A DNA stretch of 50,518 nucleotides from a virus: IMG/VR virus record IMGVR_UViG_3300003690_000013, positions 1-50,518 of that record. One strand, written 5' to 3'. Below are positions 15,145-24,011 of the stretch, one piece after another; the first letter of the stretch is position 1; each line of letters begins with the position of its first letter. The translations under genes were made by a program, and so were the position numbers. The notes under the pieces were generated by a model. That model saw only the letters and a list, made by a program, of their open reading frames with translations, ran no database searches and was not told the DNA's origin.

Positions 15145-18100
15145 TATTCCATTTGTTGGCTTACACGCACACAGTGGAATGGGCAGTCCTTTTGATGGAT
15201 TAGGATACCCTAAAGAACATATGGAATATGCTTTTAACAATGGAAGCACAGCGCTAGCACAAACCGACCATGGCAATATGAATGCCATGGCATATCAGGT
15301 ACAGCATGCAAAACAAATGGCAAAAGAAGGAAAAGATTTTAAGTCAATATTTGGAATTGAAGCATATTTTCTTCCAAGCATAGCAAAATGGAAAGAAGAA
15401 TATGAAAGGGTAAAAATAGATAAAAAGGCTAGCAAAACAATTGATAAATCACAATCAGGAACTACAATTGAAGACGAAAATACTTCTAAACAAATTGTAA
15501 AAAACATTTTAAATCGCCGCCGTCATCTTATCCTTTTAGCGCAAAATCAAACTGGATTAAATAACATTTTTGAAATGGTTTCTAAATCATTTTCACAAGA
15601 AAATTTTTATAGATTTCCAAGAATTGATTATGCACTACTTAAGAAGCACAACGAAGGAGTAATCGCAGCTAGCGCCTGCTTGGGCGGCGTATATGCTGGA
15701 AATTATTGGGAGAACAGAGAAAATGGCGAGGACGCCACTCTTGATGCTATGCGAAATACTACTTATAAAATGTTGGACATCTTTGGAGATAGATGGTACG
15801 GAGAACTCCAATGGAACAACATACCACACCAGCACAGATTAAATAAATATATTATTCAACTTCATTATGAGTTTGGCATACCGCTAATATCAACTGCCGA
15901 TAGTCACTATCCTACTCCAACAGGTTGGAAAGATCGTGAACTTTATAAACGCTTAGGATGGCTAGGAAAGAGCGCTTCTCCTGCTTGGCTTACTAATCAA
16001 CTGCCCGCAGGCCTTGAAGAAATTGGATATGAACTTTATCCAAAAAATGGCGATCAAATGTGGGAATCTTATAAAAAATATTCTGAAATATGTGGAGTAG
16101 AATATAATGATGATTTAGTTAGGCAATCAATAGAAGAAACCCATAACATAGCACATAATAAAATAGAAAGTTTTACTCCAGATAGCACTGTAAGGTTGCC
16201 AGACTTTGTTGTTCCAGATAATCAAACAGCTATTAGTACTTTGACTCAGATATGCTTAGATGGCCTAAGAGGTCTTAGCCTTCATCACGATAAAGAATAT
16301 ATCGACAGGATGCGAGAGGAGCTTGAGGTTATTAATGAGCGAGGCTTTAGTAAATATTTTCTAACAATGAGCGCAATTGCCAATGAAGCAAACGAGATAC
16401 AACTCGCAGGCCCAGGTCGAGGTTCCGCAGCTGGATCTTTGGTGGCATATGCACTAGGCATAACACAAATTAATCCAATCAAATACAACCTTTTGTTTTC
16501 ACGTTTCTTGAGAAGAGATACAAAAGAATATCCAGATATTGATTACGACGTTTCTGATCCAATGGAACTCAAAGAGCTACTAATAGAAAAGTGGGGTCGA
16601 AGTACTGTAGTTCCCATCTCAAACTTTAATACTTTGCAGTTACGTTCTTTAGTTAAAGACATTTCAAAGCTTTACGATATACCCTTCACGGAAGTTAATT
16701 CAGTAACCTCTAGAATGTTAAGAGAAGCGACACCGCTGGCAAGGAAAAAGCACGGAATTAAAACTGGTGTTTACGTTCCAACATTCGAAGAGGTAATGGA
16801 ATTTTCAGATTCTCTTAGGATTTTTTTACAAAAGTATCCACACATAGCAGACCACATTAACGTTTTATATGGTCAAGTTAGGTCCGTTTCTCGCCATGCT
16901 GGTGGCGTTGTTGTTGGAGAGGATCTTGATCGTTATATGCCACTGATTAATAGCGGCGGCGTCACACAAACTCCTTGGTCCGAAGGGCAAAACGTCAGAC
17001 ATCTTGAGTCTATGGGGTTTATTAAGTTTGACATCTTAGGACTTTCAACTTTAAAGATGATTGAAGGTGCAATTAGCCACATCTTGAAAAGACACCATGG
17101 CATTGAAAACCCAACTTTTGAAGAAATCCAGGCATACTATAACGAACATGTTCACCCAGACAAAATTGATCTTAACGATCAAAAGGTTTATAGAAACATA
17201 TTTCACAAAGGTAAGTGGGCAGGGATATTTCAGTTTACAGAAGCTGGAGCGCAGAAGTTTTGCGAGAAGGCAAAGCCAAAGAACATAATTAATATTGCTG
17301 CGATTACTTCCATTTACAGGCCAGGACCACTTGGTGCTGATGTTGACAAACTTTATGTTGAGGCAAAAGAAAATCCTACAAAAATAAAATATGAAAACGA
17401 CATTGTAAAAGAAGTGACTAAGGAAACTTATGGCTTTCTTATCTTTCAAGAGCAGATTGCACTTCTTGCCCACAGGCTAGGAAAAGACATTAGTCTTGAT
17501 GAGGCAAATAAACTTCGCAAACTTCTTACTAAGAAAGGCACAGGAGAAGTCGCAGAGCATAAAACTAAAATAAAACTTAAGTTTATTGCAGGCTGTACAG
17601 AAAAAGGAATGAGTGAAAAGGCCGCAAATTCTTTATGGAAAAAGTTTGAATATTTTTCAGGATATGGGTTTAATAAATCTCATGCTGTTTCTTATTCTAT
17701 TATCTCTTATCAATGCGCATGGCTTTTCAATTATTACCCTGTAGAGTGGATGGCAGCATTTCTTGATAAGGAGCCCGAGACAAGAAAGGAAAAGGCAATC
17801 AACCTTGCTAAAAAGTTTAAGTTTAAAGTTCGATCAGTTGACATAAATAAGTCTGGTATTGTTTGGGAGATTGGCAAAGACAACAAGACTTTAATTCAGC
17901 CACTGACCTCTCTTAAAGGCTTAGGAGAAAAAGCAGTTGAACAGGTGATAAGCAATCGCCCGTTTAATTCGATTGAAGACCTTCTTTTTAATGAGTTAGT
18001 TGTTTATTCTAAACTAAATAAAAAAGCACTTGATGTATTATGCCGTAGCGAAGGCTTAAATTGTTTAGTAGATAAAAGGTTTACTGGGCTCAAACATTTT

Positions 18101-18559
18101 TGGACAGCTGTCGTAATTGATCGGCCAAAAAACAAAAAGAAGTTAAATGAAAACATTGAACTTTATAAGCCAGAAGGTGAGTTTTCTGATGAAGAAAAGA
18201 TAGAAAATTTGGTATCATTAACTGGTATCTTTCCGATAGACTTAGTTATGGATAACGACATCCTTAGAAGGCTAGAGCATTATCAGGTTCCACCGCTGGG
18301 AGAGTGGGACAACGATCTTGGAGTCGCTTGGTTCATTCCAAGAGAAGTCATCGAAAAGAAAACTAAAAATGGAAAGATATATTGGATTGTTCGTACTATA
18401 GACAGCACTTCAGCATCTAATTCTATTAAGTGTTGGGGAGTTAGGCCAAAAAAGGACATAATTCATCTCAATCGCCCTTATATGAGCAAGCTTGATTATA
18501 GTGAGCAATGGGGTTTTAGTACAAGATCAATTAGGCACAACTTTAGAATGCTGGGGTAA
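15131..18559 (+). CDS. dnaE: DNA polymerase III alpha subunit
   Basis: A 1142-residue C-family replicative polymerase of the DnaE type. The N-terminus is a PHP domain (HAHSGMGSPFDGL at 12-24). GPGRGSAAGS sits at 427-436 and catalytic aspartates lie in PDIDYDVSD (D469, D471). A helix-hairpin-helix region follows near LKGLGEKAVEQV (about 930). GGAG 6 nt before ATG 15131 fixes the start. Unlike most tailed phages, which use family A or B enzymes, this phage brings a bacterial-type polymerase; no epsilon or clamp gene is in the window. Confidence 0.95.
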   Translation: MKKNNIPFVGLHAHSGMGSPFDGLGYPKEHMEYAFNNGSTALAQTDHGNMNAMAYQVQHAKQMAKEGKDFKSIFGIEAYFLPSIAKWKEEYERVKIDKKASKTIDKSQSGTTIEDENTSKQIVKNILNRRRHLILLAQNQTGLNNIFEMVSKSFSQENFYRFPRIDYALLKKHNEGVIAASACLGGVYAGNYWENRENGEDATLDAMRNTTYKMLDIFGDRWYGELQWNNIPHQHRLNKYIIQLHYEFGIPLISTADSHYPTPTGWKDRELYKRLGWLGKSASPAWLTNQLPAGLEEIGYELYPKNGDQMWESYKKYSEICGVEYNDDLVRQSIEETHNIAHNKIESFTPDSTVRLPDFVVPDNQTAISTLTQICLDGLRGLSLHHDKEYIDRMREELEVINERGFSKYFLTMSAIANEANEIQLAGPGRGSAAGSLVAYALGITQINPIKYNLLFSRFLRRDTKEYPDIDYDVSDPMELKELLIEKWGRSTVVPISNFNTLQLRSLVKDISKLYDIPFTEVNSVTSRMLREATPLARKKHGIKTGVYVPTFEEVMEFSDSLRIFLQKYPHIADHINVLYGQVRSVSRHAGGVVVGEDLDRYMPLINSGGVTQTPWSEGQNVRHLESMGFIKFDILGLSTLKMIEGAISHILKRHHGIENPTFEEIQAYYNEHVHPDKIDLNDQKVYRNIFHKGKWAGIFQFTEAGAQKFCEKAKPKNIINIAAITSIYRPGPLGADVDKLYVEAKENPTKIKYENDIVKEVTKETYGFLIFQEQIALLAHRLGKDISLDEANKLRKLLTKKGTGEVAEHKTKIKLKFIAGCTEKGMSEKAANSLWKKFEYFSGYGFNKSHAVSYSIISYQCAWLFNYYPVEWMAAFLDKEPETRKEKAINLAKKFKFKVRSVDINKSGIVWEIGKDNKTLIQPLTSLKGLGEKAVEQVISNRPFNSIEDLLFNELVVYSKLNKKALDVLCRSEGLNCLVDKRFTGLKHFWTAVVIDRPKNKKKLNENIELYKPEGEFSDEEKIENLVSLTGIFPIDLVMDNDILRRLEHYQVPPLGEWDNDLGVAWFIPREVIEKKTKNGKIYWIVRTIDSTSASNSIKCWGVRPKKDIIHLNRPYMSKLDYSEQWGFSTRSIRHNFRMLG

Positions 18560-18561
18560 GA

Positions 18562-18939
18562 ATGTTAATAACAACATTAATAATACTATTAACAACAAAT
18601 GCGGTATATAACGTTGACACAGAGTGGATAGAAGACTCCTTAAAAAAAGAGACTATTATAAGTGTTAAGCTGGTTTCAGCAAAAGGATGGAAGTGGAACG
18701 CAGAATATCCCTTTAAATACGACATACAATCAAAACAAAAACTAGAACTTTCTTGGAGTACGTTTGATCACCAAAATAAGACTGCTTTGTTCATCTTTAG
18801 TTTGAAAGAAGCACCAAAGGAATTACAAAATATTAATGTTGTTATATCTTTTAGCTTTTGTAACAAAGAAGCATGTCGCGTCTGGAGGAAGAAAGTTTTT
18901 CACGTAAGGAAGAAAGAGGATGGACCTAAAAGTTTTTAA
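18562..18939 (+). CDS. exported Ig-like small protein, unknown
   Basis: A 125-residue protein with a hydrophobic N-terminus (MLITTLIILLTTNAVYN), then beta-rich sequence (SVKLVSAKGWKWNAEYPFKY, VVISFSFCNKEACRVWRKKV). The final segment with CNKEAC recalls the DsbD N-terminal/Ig-like fold, but this is tentative. It overlaps the dUTPase gene by 20 nt. Confidence 0.55.
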   Translation: MLITTLIILLTTNAVYNVDTEWIEDSLKKETIISVKLVSAKGWKWNAEYPFKYDIQSKQKLELSWSTFDHQNKTALFIFSLKEAPKELQNINVVISFSFCNKEACRVWRKKVFHVRKKEDGPKSF

Positions 18940-19387
18940 AATTAGAAAGAATGCCAAATTGCCAACTCGCGTGTATCAAACCGACGCTGGTATGGACTTA
19001 TATTACTGCCCAGATGGAAAGCGAGCAAGAGCTTTAGAAGACGAAGGTTTTGCCATCAACACAAGAGAAAGCGTTTTAATACCAACAGGAATAAAGATTA
19101 ATATCCCTTATGGATTTATGCTCGAAGTTAAGAATAAATCCGGCATAGCATTTAAAAGACAACTTTTGGTTGGAGCCTGCGTTATAGATCCTGGTTATGC
19201 TGGTGAAGTATATGTTAATTTACACAACATCGGATTAAAAACGCAATATTTACAACCTGGAGATAAAATTGCGCAAGCAGTATTAGTTCCCATTATACAC
19301 TGCGGCATCGAAGAAGTACCAGAATATAAGCTTAGCACTAATACTGAACGCGGCGAAGGTGGCTTCGGATCAACGGGAGATCGATAG
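18920..19387 (+). CDS. dut: dUTPase (dUTP diphosphatase)
   Basis: A 155-residue trimeric-type dUTPase converting dUTP to dUMP and pyrophosphate. The five motifs are present: TDAGMDL, NKSGIA, GACVIDPGYAGEV (here GACVID replaces the usual GVID context), GDKIAQAVL, and RGEGGFGSTG at the C-terminus. It keeps uracil out of DNA and supplies dUMP. Its stop TAG shares a base with the GTG of the methylase gene. Confidence 0.93.
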   Translation: MDLKVFKIRKNAKLPTRVYQTDAGMDLYYCPDGKRARALEDEGFAINTRESVLIPTGIKINIPYGFMLEVKNKSGIAFKRQLLVGACVIDPGYAGEVYVNLHNIGLKTQYLQPGDKIAQAVLVPIIHCGIEEVPEYKLSTNTERGEGGFGSTGDR

Positions 19388-19857
19388 TGAATAATATTAC
19401 TTTAGAAACAATGTTTAGTTCAAAATCAGTAGAAATGTCGACACCATTATCTTTTTTTAACAAGCTGGATGAAATATTTAAATTTACACTTGATCCCTGC
19501 GCGACAAAAAATAATAATAAATGTGATATTTTTTTTACAATCAATGATAATGGCCTAAAACAAAGTTGGGAGGGGCATACGGTTTTTATGAACCCTCCAT
19601 ATGGCCGCGCTATTGGCGAATGGATAAAAAAAGCCTACGAGGAATCCACAAAGCCCAACACAACAGTGGTTTGTTTATTACCGGCACGGACTGACACAAA
19701 ATGGTGGCATGATTACTGTATGAGGGCTGATGAGGTACATTTTGTCAAAGGTCGTCTGAAATTTGGAGGATGCGAAAATGCTGCACCTTTTCCATCAGCA
19801 GTCGTCGTTTTTTCAAATAAATGTATACCTAAAATTAAATCAATAGAAAGAGAATAA
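19387..19857 (+). CDS. phage DNA N6-adenine methyltransferase (Dam-like)
   Basis: A 156-residue protein of the phage N-6-adenine-methyltransferase family (DNAM). Visible features: FTLDPCAT near residue 36, the catalytic NPPYGR motif near 63-68 and a C-terminal PFPSAVVVF strand. It methylates adenine in DNA using S-adenosylmethionine, plausibly to evade restriction. The GTG start overlaps the dUTPase stop by 1 nt. Confidence 0.85.
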   Translation: MNNITLETMFSSKSVEMSTPLSFFNKLDEIFKFTLDPCATKNNNKCDIFFTINDNGLKQSWEGHTVFMNPPYGRAIGEWIKKAYEESTKPNTTVVCLLPARTDTKWWHDYCMRADEVHFVKGRLKFGGCENAAPFPSAVVVFSNKCIPKIKSIERE

Positions 19858-19858
19858 A

Positions 19859-20149
19859 GTGTCACTTAAAAGAAAAATTAAAAGAAAAAATATTTCTAAA
19901 AGAAACAAAAAAACAAAAAAGTTAGCTGAAAAAGAATTAGCAGTAAAAGTTGCTTTATTCGGAAAACTACCAGATGAATGTTTAACATGTCAACAGTCAT
20001 TTGATAAAATGAATAAAGAGCAAGTTATGGCTTGGAATGTTGTTGTAAAACAAGAGATAGTTCGCCTTTATTGCCCGAATTGCTGGAACAAGGCAATTAC
20101 AATAATCGAGGACTTTAAAGAGCGCTTAAAGGAAAAAAATGAGCGATAA
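19859..20149 (+). CDS. small zinc-binding protein, unknown
   Basis: A 96-residue protein with a lysine-rich N-terminus and CLTCQQSF ... LYCPNCWNKA, a four-cysteine zinc site. Similar small proteins are common next to DNA-metabolism genes in marine phages (from memory). GTG start; overlaps the next gene by 11 nt. Probably nucleic-acid binding; this is inference. Confidence 0.6.
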   Translation: MSLKRKIKRKNISKRNKKTKKLAEKELAVKVALFGKLPDECLTCQQSFDKMNKEQVMAWNVVVKQEIVRLYCPNCWNKAITIIEDFKERLKEKNER

Positions 20150-20366
20150 CATAAACCACCCTAAACACTACAATATCAACTGGAAGGACGAGCAGGCTAT
20201 TGAAACTTATAACTATATAAACTCTTGGAGAATGGGATATGCCGAAGGAAATATAATAAAATATGTCGCTAGGCACAAATATAAAGGTAAAGCCCTTCAA
20301 GATTTAAGAAAAGCCCGTTGGTATCTTAACAAATTGATTGAGGAATTTGAAAATGAAAGTAGGTGA
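20139..20366 (+). CDS. DUF3310 (SaV-like) protein
   Basis: A 75-residue DUF3310 protein: NHPKHYN at the start, then EAIETYN-like segment, NIIKYVARHKYKG and DLRKARWYLNKLI. This family is widespread in phages, frequently near nucleotide metabolism; its biochemistry is not established. Overlaps both neighbours. Confidence 0.85.
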   Translation: MSDNINHPKHYNINWKDEQAIETYNYINSWRMGYAEGNIIKYVARHKYKGKALQDLRKARWYLNKLIEEFENESR

Positions 20367-20592
20367 TTTAGTCAAGTTGTATATTGATAAAGAATTTACA
20401 CAACTTGATATGTTCTCATCTTCTAGTGCTAACGAGCTGGGAATCATAATTGAATCTCACAACTATAATAAAAAAAGCTCAGGAAACGAATATAATTATT
20501 TTGTGGTACACTGGCTAGAGACAGACATGCGCTCTACACACAGTGCTTCGGGCTTAGCCCTCATTGCGAAGGAGAAAAATGAAAATTGGTGA
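20353..20592 (+). CDS. MKVGDLV-family small protein
   Basis: A 79-residue protein starting MKVGDLVKLYIDKE; one of the longer family members, with an FVVHWLE segment typical of the family core. ATG 20353 lies in the end of DUF3310 (14 nt overlap). It ends in the start region of another family member, so two units sit in tandem before IMPDH. Confidence 0.6.
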   Translation: MKVGDLVKLYIDKEFTQLDMFSSSSANELGIIIESHNYNKKSSGNEYNYFVVHWLETDMRSTHSASGLALIAKEKNENW

Positions 20593-20767
20593 TCTTATAA
20601 AACACAAAAGAACAAATTTAACGGCAATAATAATAAATATTTTTCACAGCAAGCGCACAAAAACACCACTTGCTACGGTAATAATGTCGGATGATCAGCA
20701 TCGACCATGCACAGCAAATTTAAGAATATTAGAAAAAAATTGGGAGATTTTAAATGAGGCTAATTGA
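20579..20767 (+). CDS. MKVGDLV-family small protein
   Basis: A 62-residue protein starting MKIGDLIKHKRTN with a GGAG ribosome binding site inside the previous gene. The end overlaps the IMPDH start by 14 nt. The same overlap length recurs throughout the family. Confidence 0.6.
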   Translation: MKIGDLIKHKRTNLTAIIINIFHSKRTKTPLATVIMSDDQHRPCTANLRILEKNWEILNEAN

Positions 20768-21785
20768 TAAAGCGCTAACATATGATGATGTATTACTAAT
20801 TCCGCAATATTCAGACATTAAAAGTCGAAAAGAGGTTTCTATTAGCAATTCTTTAAGTGGAGATATATTATTAAATCTTCCAATAATTTCAGCCCCAATG
20901 GATACAGTAACTGGTCATGAAATGGCAATTGCAATATCAACAATGGGCGGTCTGGGAATTATACACAGATATAATTCAATTGCAGTACAGGAAAAGGAAG
21001 TGGAGCGTGCATTCGATCAGGGTGTTACTTTTGTTGGCGCAGCTGTAGGCGTGACTGAAGACTTTGAAGCACGCTCTCGTGCCTTGTTTGATGTAGGTGC
21101 CAGAATTGTTTGTATTGATGTTGCTCACGGGCATCATATACTAGTAGAGCGGGCCATTAAAACTTTAAAGGACATATTTGGCGACAGAATGCACATTATG
21201 GCCGGAAACATTGCAACACCAGAAGGATATAAAGCTTTATCTGACTGGGGCGCGGACAGTGTTAGATGTAACGTTGGTGGTGGTTCTATATGCTCTACAA
21301 GAATACAAACTGGCCATGGTGTACCTGGCTTACAAACCATCATAGATTGTACAAAACATAAAAGAAGTAAAACAAAAATCATTGCTGATGGCGGAATCAA
21401 AAACTCTGGAGATATGGTAAAAGCTTTGGCAGCTGGTGCTGATTTTGTCATGATTGGCTCACTTTTAGCTGGCACAGATCAGTCTCCTGGAGAATTAATT
21501 TATGACAAGCTGGGAACAAGAAATAAAGTCTATAGAGGCATGGCCAGCAAAGAAGCACAATTTGACTGGAGGGGGAAATATTCTTCAAATGAGGGTATTT
21601 CTACTACAATTCCATATAAAGGAAACGTAAAAAATATATTAGAAGATATGAAAAATGGAATAAAATCCGGATTATCTTATTCAGGTTGTAGGAATATTAT
21701 GGAGCTACAAGAAAGTGCACTTTTTGTACGCCAAACATCATCTGGATTGGCAGAGAGCCATACACACATCTTAGGAATAAAATAA
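20754..21785 (+). CDS. guaB: IMP dehydrogenase (no CBS domains)
   Basis: A 343-residue protein of the IMPDH/GMP reductase family. Key features: LTYDDVLLIP at the start, SAPMDTVTG, the catalytic cysteine C180 in GGGSICSTR, ADGGI near 213, and a C-terminal SSGLAESHTH like the ESHxH end of IMPDH rather than GMP reductase. It lacks the regulatory CBS pair, so it should be insensitive to that control. It would make XMP from IMP with NAD+, pushing purines towards GTP/dGTP during infection. Confidence 0.88.
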   Translation: MRLIDKALTYDDVLLIPQYSDIKSRKEVSISNSLSGDILLNLPIISAPMDTVTGHEMAIAISTMGGLGIIHRYNSIAVQEKEVERAFDQGVTFVGAAVGVTEDFEARSRALFDVGARIVCIDVAHGHHILVERAIKTLKDIFGDRMHIMAGNIATPEGYKALSDWGADSVRCNVGGGSICSTRIQTGHGVPGLQTIIDCTKHKRSKTKIIADGGIKNSGDMVKALAAGADFVMIGSLLAGTDQSPGELIYDKLGTRNKVYRGMASKEAQFDWRGKYSSNEGISTTIPYKGNVKNILEDMKNGIKSGLSYSGCRNIMELQESALFVRQTSSGLAESHTHILGIK

Positions 21786-22111
21786 TGCCAAATTATGGCA
21801 ATACAAATAAAAAAATATGTTTTGACAGCAATGATAAGCTTCACGCTGATTTAAAAATTCGTCTTCACTATGATGAAATCAAAATAAAGGAATTTTTTAA
21901 TGAAGTTGTGCAAGCTTATGTAAAAAGAAATAAATATATTTTAGCTTTTGTTGAAGAATTAAAAGAGAAAAAAGCTATTTCAAAAAATAAGCGTAATAAA
22001 ACAAAACAGATGAGAAATAAAGAAAAACAAACAATTAAACAATTTGGTTTAAACAAAAATGAAGTTGAAAAAATATTTGACATACTAGAAAAGGAGCACC
22101 CAGAATTATGA
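21785..22111 (+). CDS. small helical basic protein, unknown
   Basis: A 108-residue protein starting on the last base of the IMPDH stop. The first half (DLKIRLHYDEIKIKEFFNEV) could be a ribbon-helix-helix-like fold; the second half is very lysine-rich. Overlaps the sigma-like gene by 4 nt. Possible DNA-binding protein, unproven. Confidence 0.5.
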   Translation: MPNYGNTNKKICFDSNDKLHADLKIRLHYDEIKIKEFFNEVVQAYVKRNKYILAFVEELKEKKAISKNKRNKTKQMRNKEKQTIKQFGLNKNEVEKIFDILEKEHPEL

Positions 22112-22344
22112 ATAAATGTGCAACGACTTGCATTCAGCAAAATAAATGTTGTAAAGAAAAAAAATGTAGGTTATGGATTAACTATAATGAAGATTTAAAC
22201 TGTACCTTAATAGCTACTAACAAAAAAGGCCATATGACGCTTGCAGAGGTTGCAAAAAGATTACACTTAAGTATTGTAAGAATAAAACAAATTCAAGATA
22301 AGGTACTACAAAAATTACAAAAAAATAGTTCTTTAAGGTACTAA
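22108..22344 (+). CDS. mini sigma-factor-like protein (region 4 HTH)
   Basis: A 78-residue protein. Residues 43-71 (MTLAEVAKRLHLS, VRIKQIQDKVLQKLQK) closely match the region 4 helix-turn-helix of sigma70 (TL.EVA..L.LS..R..QI...L.KL). The N-terminus has six cysteines (CATTC, CC, CRLW, NCTL) that may bind zinc. There is no region 2. It sits directly before the first virion-type genes and a late-type element, so a T4 gp55-like late transcription role is attractive, but this is inference. Confidence 0.65.
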   Translation: MNKCATTCIQQNKCCKEKKCRLWINYNEDLNCTLIATNKKGHMTLAEVAKRLHLSIVRIKQIQDKVLQKLQKNSSLRY

Positions 22345-22357
22345 ATACTATTTATAA
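22342..22357 (+). promoter_or_regulatory. T4-late-like promoter element
   Basis: TAAATACTATTTATAA matches the core of the T4 late promoter (TATAAATACTATT) over AAATACTATT. It is followed by the perfect palindrome AGTACATGTACT (22362-22373) and a GGAGAGG ribosome binding site. Confidence 0.5.
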
Positions 22358-22391
22358 AAGAAGTACATGTACTAATCAAAGGAGAGGGAAC

Positions 22392-23042
22392 ATGAAGGAC
22401 AATAAAGTATTAAACGAGGCAACAATTCGGCGCTTCATGAAGCTAGCAGGCACTCAAGCACTTACAGAAAATTTTGTAGAAGAAAACGAGGATCAAGAAG
22501 AGGTTCAAGAAGAAGCTCAAGAAGAGGTTCAAGAAGAAGGTTTCTACAAAGACGATGTAGAAACACCCGAGCCCGAGCTAGAAGATCTTCCCGGCGAGCC
22601 TGAAGGCGTAGATCTTGAAGAGCCCGAAGAGGAAATGCCTGCCGAGCTAGAAGATGCTGGACCAATGGCTAAAGTACGAGATATTGTGGCTGATGCTGTT
22701 ATGGATGCACTTTCGGGTGCTGTAGAAACTGGCGAATTGGACATTAGCGAAGAAGAGCCAGCTGAAGTTGCACCAGAAGAATTTCCTGGCGAAGAAGCAC
22801 CTCCTGAAGGTCTTGAGAGCCCTGAAGAGCCTCTTCAAGAAGAAGCCGAAGAAGCTGAAGAGTCACTTGAAGAAGCCGAAGAAGATGAAGAGTCACTTAA
22901 AGAGGCTGATATAGATTATATTAACGAAAGTGCAATTGTTAATGAAGTGCTAAAAAGAGTTACATCACGTCTAACTAAAGATTCCAAAAAAGAAAAACTA
23001 GTTGAAAAGCTAGCTAATAAAATTGCAAAACGATTGAAATAA
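22392..23042 (+). CDS. acidic prohead-core/scaffold-like protein
   Basis: A 216-residue protein dominated by Glu, with QEEVQEE-type repeats (35-50) and PEE repeats, and a basic C-terminal helix (REVL..LVEKLANKIAKRLK-like). The N-terminus (KVLNEATIRRFMKLAGTQ) resembles that of structural core proteins I recall from T4-like cyanophages and contains LNE and LTE sites of the prohead protease type. I infer a scaffold or internal head protein. A late-type element precedes it and ClpP lies four genes on. Confidence 0.6.
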   Translation: MKDNKVLNEATIRRFMKLAGTQALTENFVEENEDQEEVQEEAQEEVQEEGFYKDDVETPEPELEDLPGEPEGVDLEEPEEEMPAELEDAGPMAKVRDIVADAVMDALSGAVETGELDISEEEPAEVAPEEFPGEEAPPEGLESPEEPLQEEAEEAEESLEEAEEDEESLKEADIDYINESAIVNEVLKRVTSRLTKDSKKEKLVEKLANKIAKRLK

Positions 23043-23045
23043 GTA

Positions 23046-23417
23046 ATGACCGAATTTTTATGGTTTATTGGTGGAGCGCTCACTTATAAAGTTTTGTCTG
23101 CGCTCTTAAAGATTAGTTATGTAGCAATTGTTATCAAAGAAATACAAATTAATGCCATTAAATTTTTAGGAACAGCAGTTCAAGAAATATCCTTTATTCA
23201 TAATTTAAAATATAAAACAATGGCTGAAGCTAATATATCTGTAGAACAAATTAAAGCAGAGAAGTTGACAGATGAAGGAGAATACCTTGTTTGGAAAGAA
23301 GAAGTAGTTAAAAAGCTTCATTCTTCTATTCCGCCCACCATAGCGGCAAACTTATCTTTTAAGAATTGGCAAGATGTTATTAACATGTTAGATCATTTTT
23401 ATAAAAATGAGAAGTAG
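23046..23417 (+). CDS. membrane-anchored protein, unknown
   Basis: A 123-residue protein with a hydrophobic N-terminus (FLWFIGGALTYKVLSALLKISYVAIVI), then a soluble helical domain. Follows the scaffold-like gene by 3 nt and overlaps the next by 11 nt. Similar membrane starts are found in phage prohead or tail neighbourhoods, but no family was recognised. Confidence 0.55.
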   Translation: MTEFLWFIGGALTYKVLSALLKISYVAIVIKEIQINAIKFLGTAVQEISFIHNLKYKTMAEANISVEQIKAEKLTDEGEYLVWKEEVVKKLHSSIPPTIAANLSFKNWQDVINMLDHFYKNEK

Positions 23418-23682
23418 TTTACATATAAAGTGGTTAAAAGATGAAGGCGCAATTGTAGAAGAAGATAACGTTATTCATGCTTCACGAGCTTTTATGGCAA
23501 ACTCTGTTTTAAAGTGGTGTACAAAAAAAATTAAAGAAAAAAGCCTGAATAAAATACAAATTGAAGATTATTTAAAAACTGTGCGATTTTTTATTAAAAA
23601 AAGGATTGACCTTTGCTGGAAAAATGGTATAATTACTGCAAGCGTCTGTGAAAGGGCCACGACAGCCAACAAGGAAAAATAA
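23407..23682 (+). CDS. unknown small protein
   Basis: A 91-residue mainly helical protein with two separated cysteines. It is co-translated with its neighbours (11 nt overlap before, 2 nt gap after). No family recognised. Confidence 0.5.
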   Translation: MRSSLHIKWLKDEGAIVEEDNVIHASRAFMANSVLKWCTKKIKEKSLNKIQIEDYLKTVRFFIKKRIDLCWKNGIITASVCERATTANKEK

Positions 23683-23684
23683 TT

Positions 23685-24011
23685 ATGCAAGCATTCGCAT
23701 GGAAACTATCAACAGAACATAAGAAAAGTCTAGAATATATGTTACAGATTAATAATATTTCAGATAAAAGAACAAAGAAAGAAACACTAAAAGCACTACA
23801 GGGGTGGAAAAAATTTGGAGAAGGATACAACCCTAATAATAAAAATGAACTATTAATTTTCATTCGTAAGTTTGATACAATAAAAGAATGGATTAAATGG
23901 GCTAAAAAATTCCCTTTTAACCTACAGGAGCTTAATAAGAATAACAAACCAAAACCTATTAAACTTGGTTTACAGTCTCAGAAAAGAAAACGTAGAAAAA
24001 AGAAGAATTAA
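23685..24011 (+). CDS. basic protein, unknown
   Basis: A 108-residue protein with a Trp-rich helical core and a strongly basic tail (KRKRRKKKN). The tail suggests nucleic-acid binding. Its last base is the first base of the ClpP gene. Confidence 0.5.
   Translation: MQAFAWKLSTEHKKSLEYMLQINNISDKRTKKETLKALQGWKKFGEGYNPNNKNELLIFIRKFDTIKEWIKWAKKFPFNLQELNKNNKPKPIKLGLQSQKRKRRKKKN

Noticed and set aside
17051-17473. 140-codon minus-strand ORF
   Set aside because: Antisense to the DNA polymerase III alpha core; low-complexity hydrophobic translation.
22462-22838. Minus-strand ORFs opposite the acidic protein
   Set aside because: They arise from the repetitive GAA/GAG codons on the other strand.
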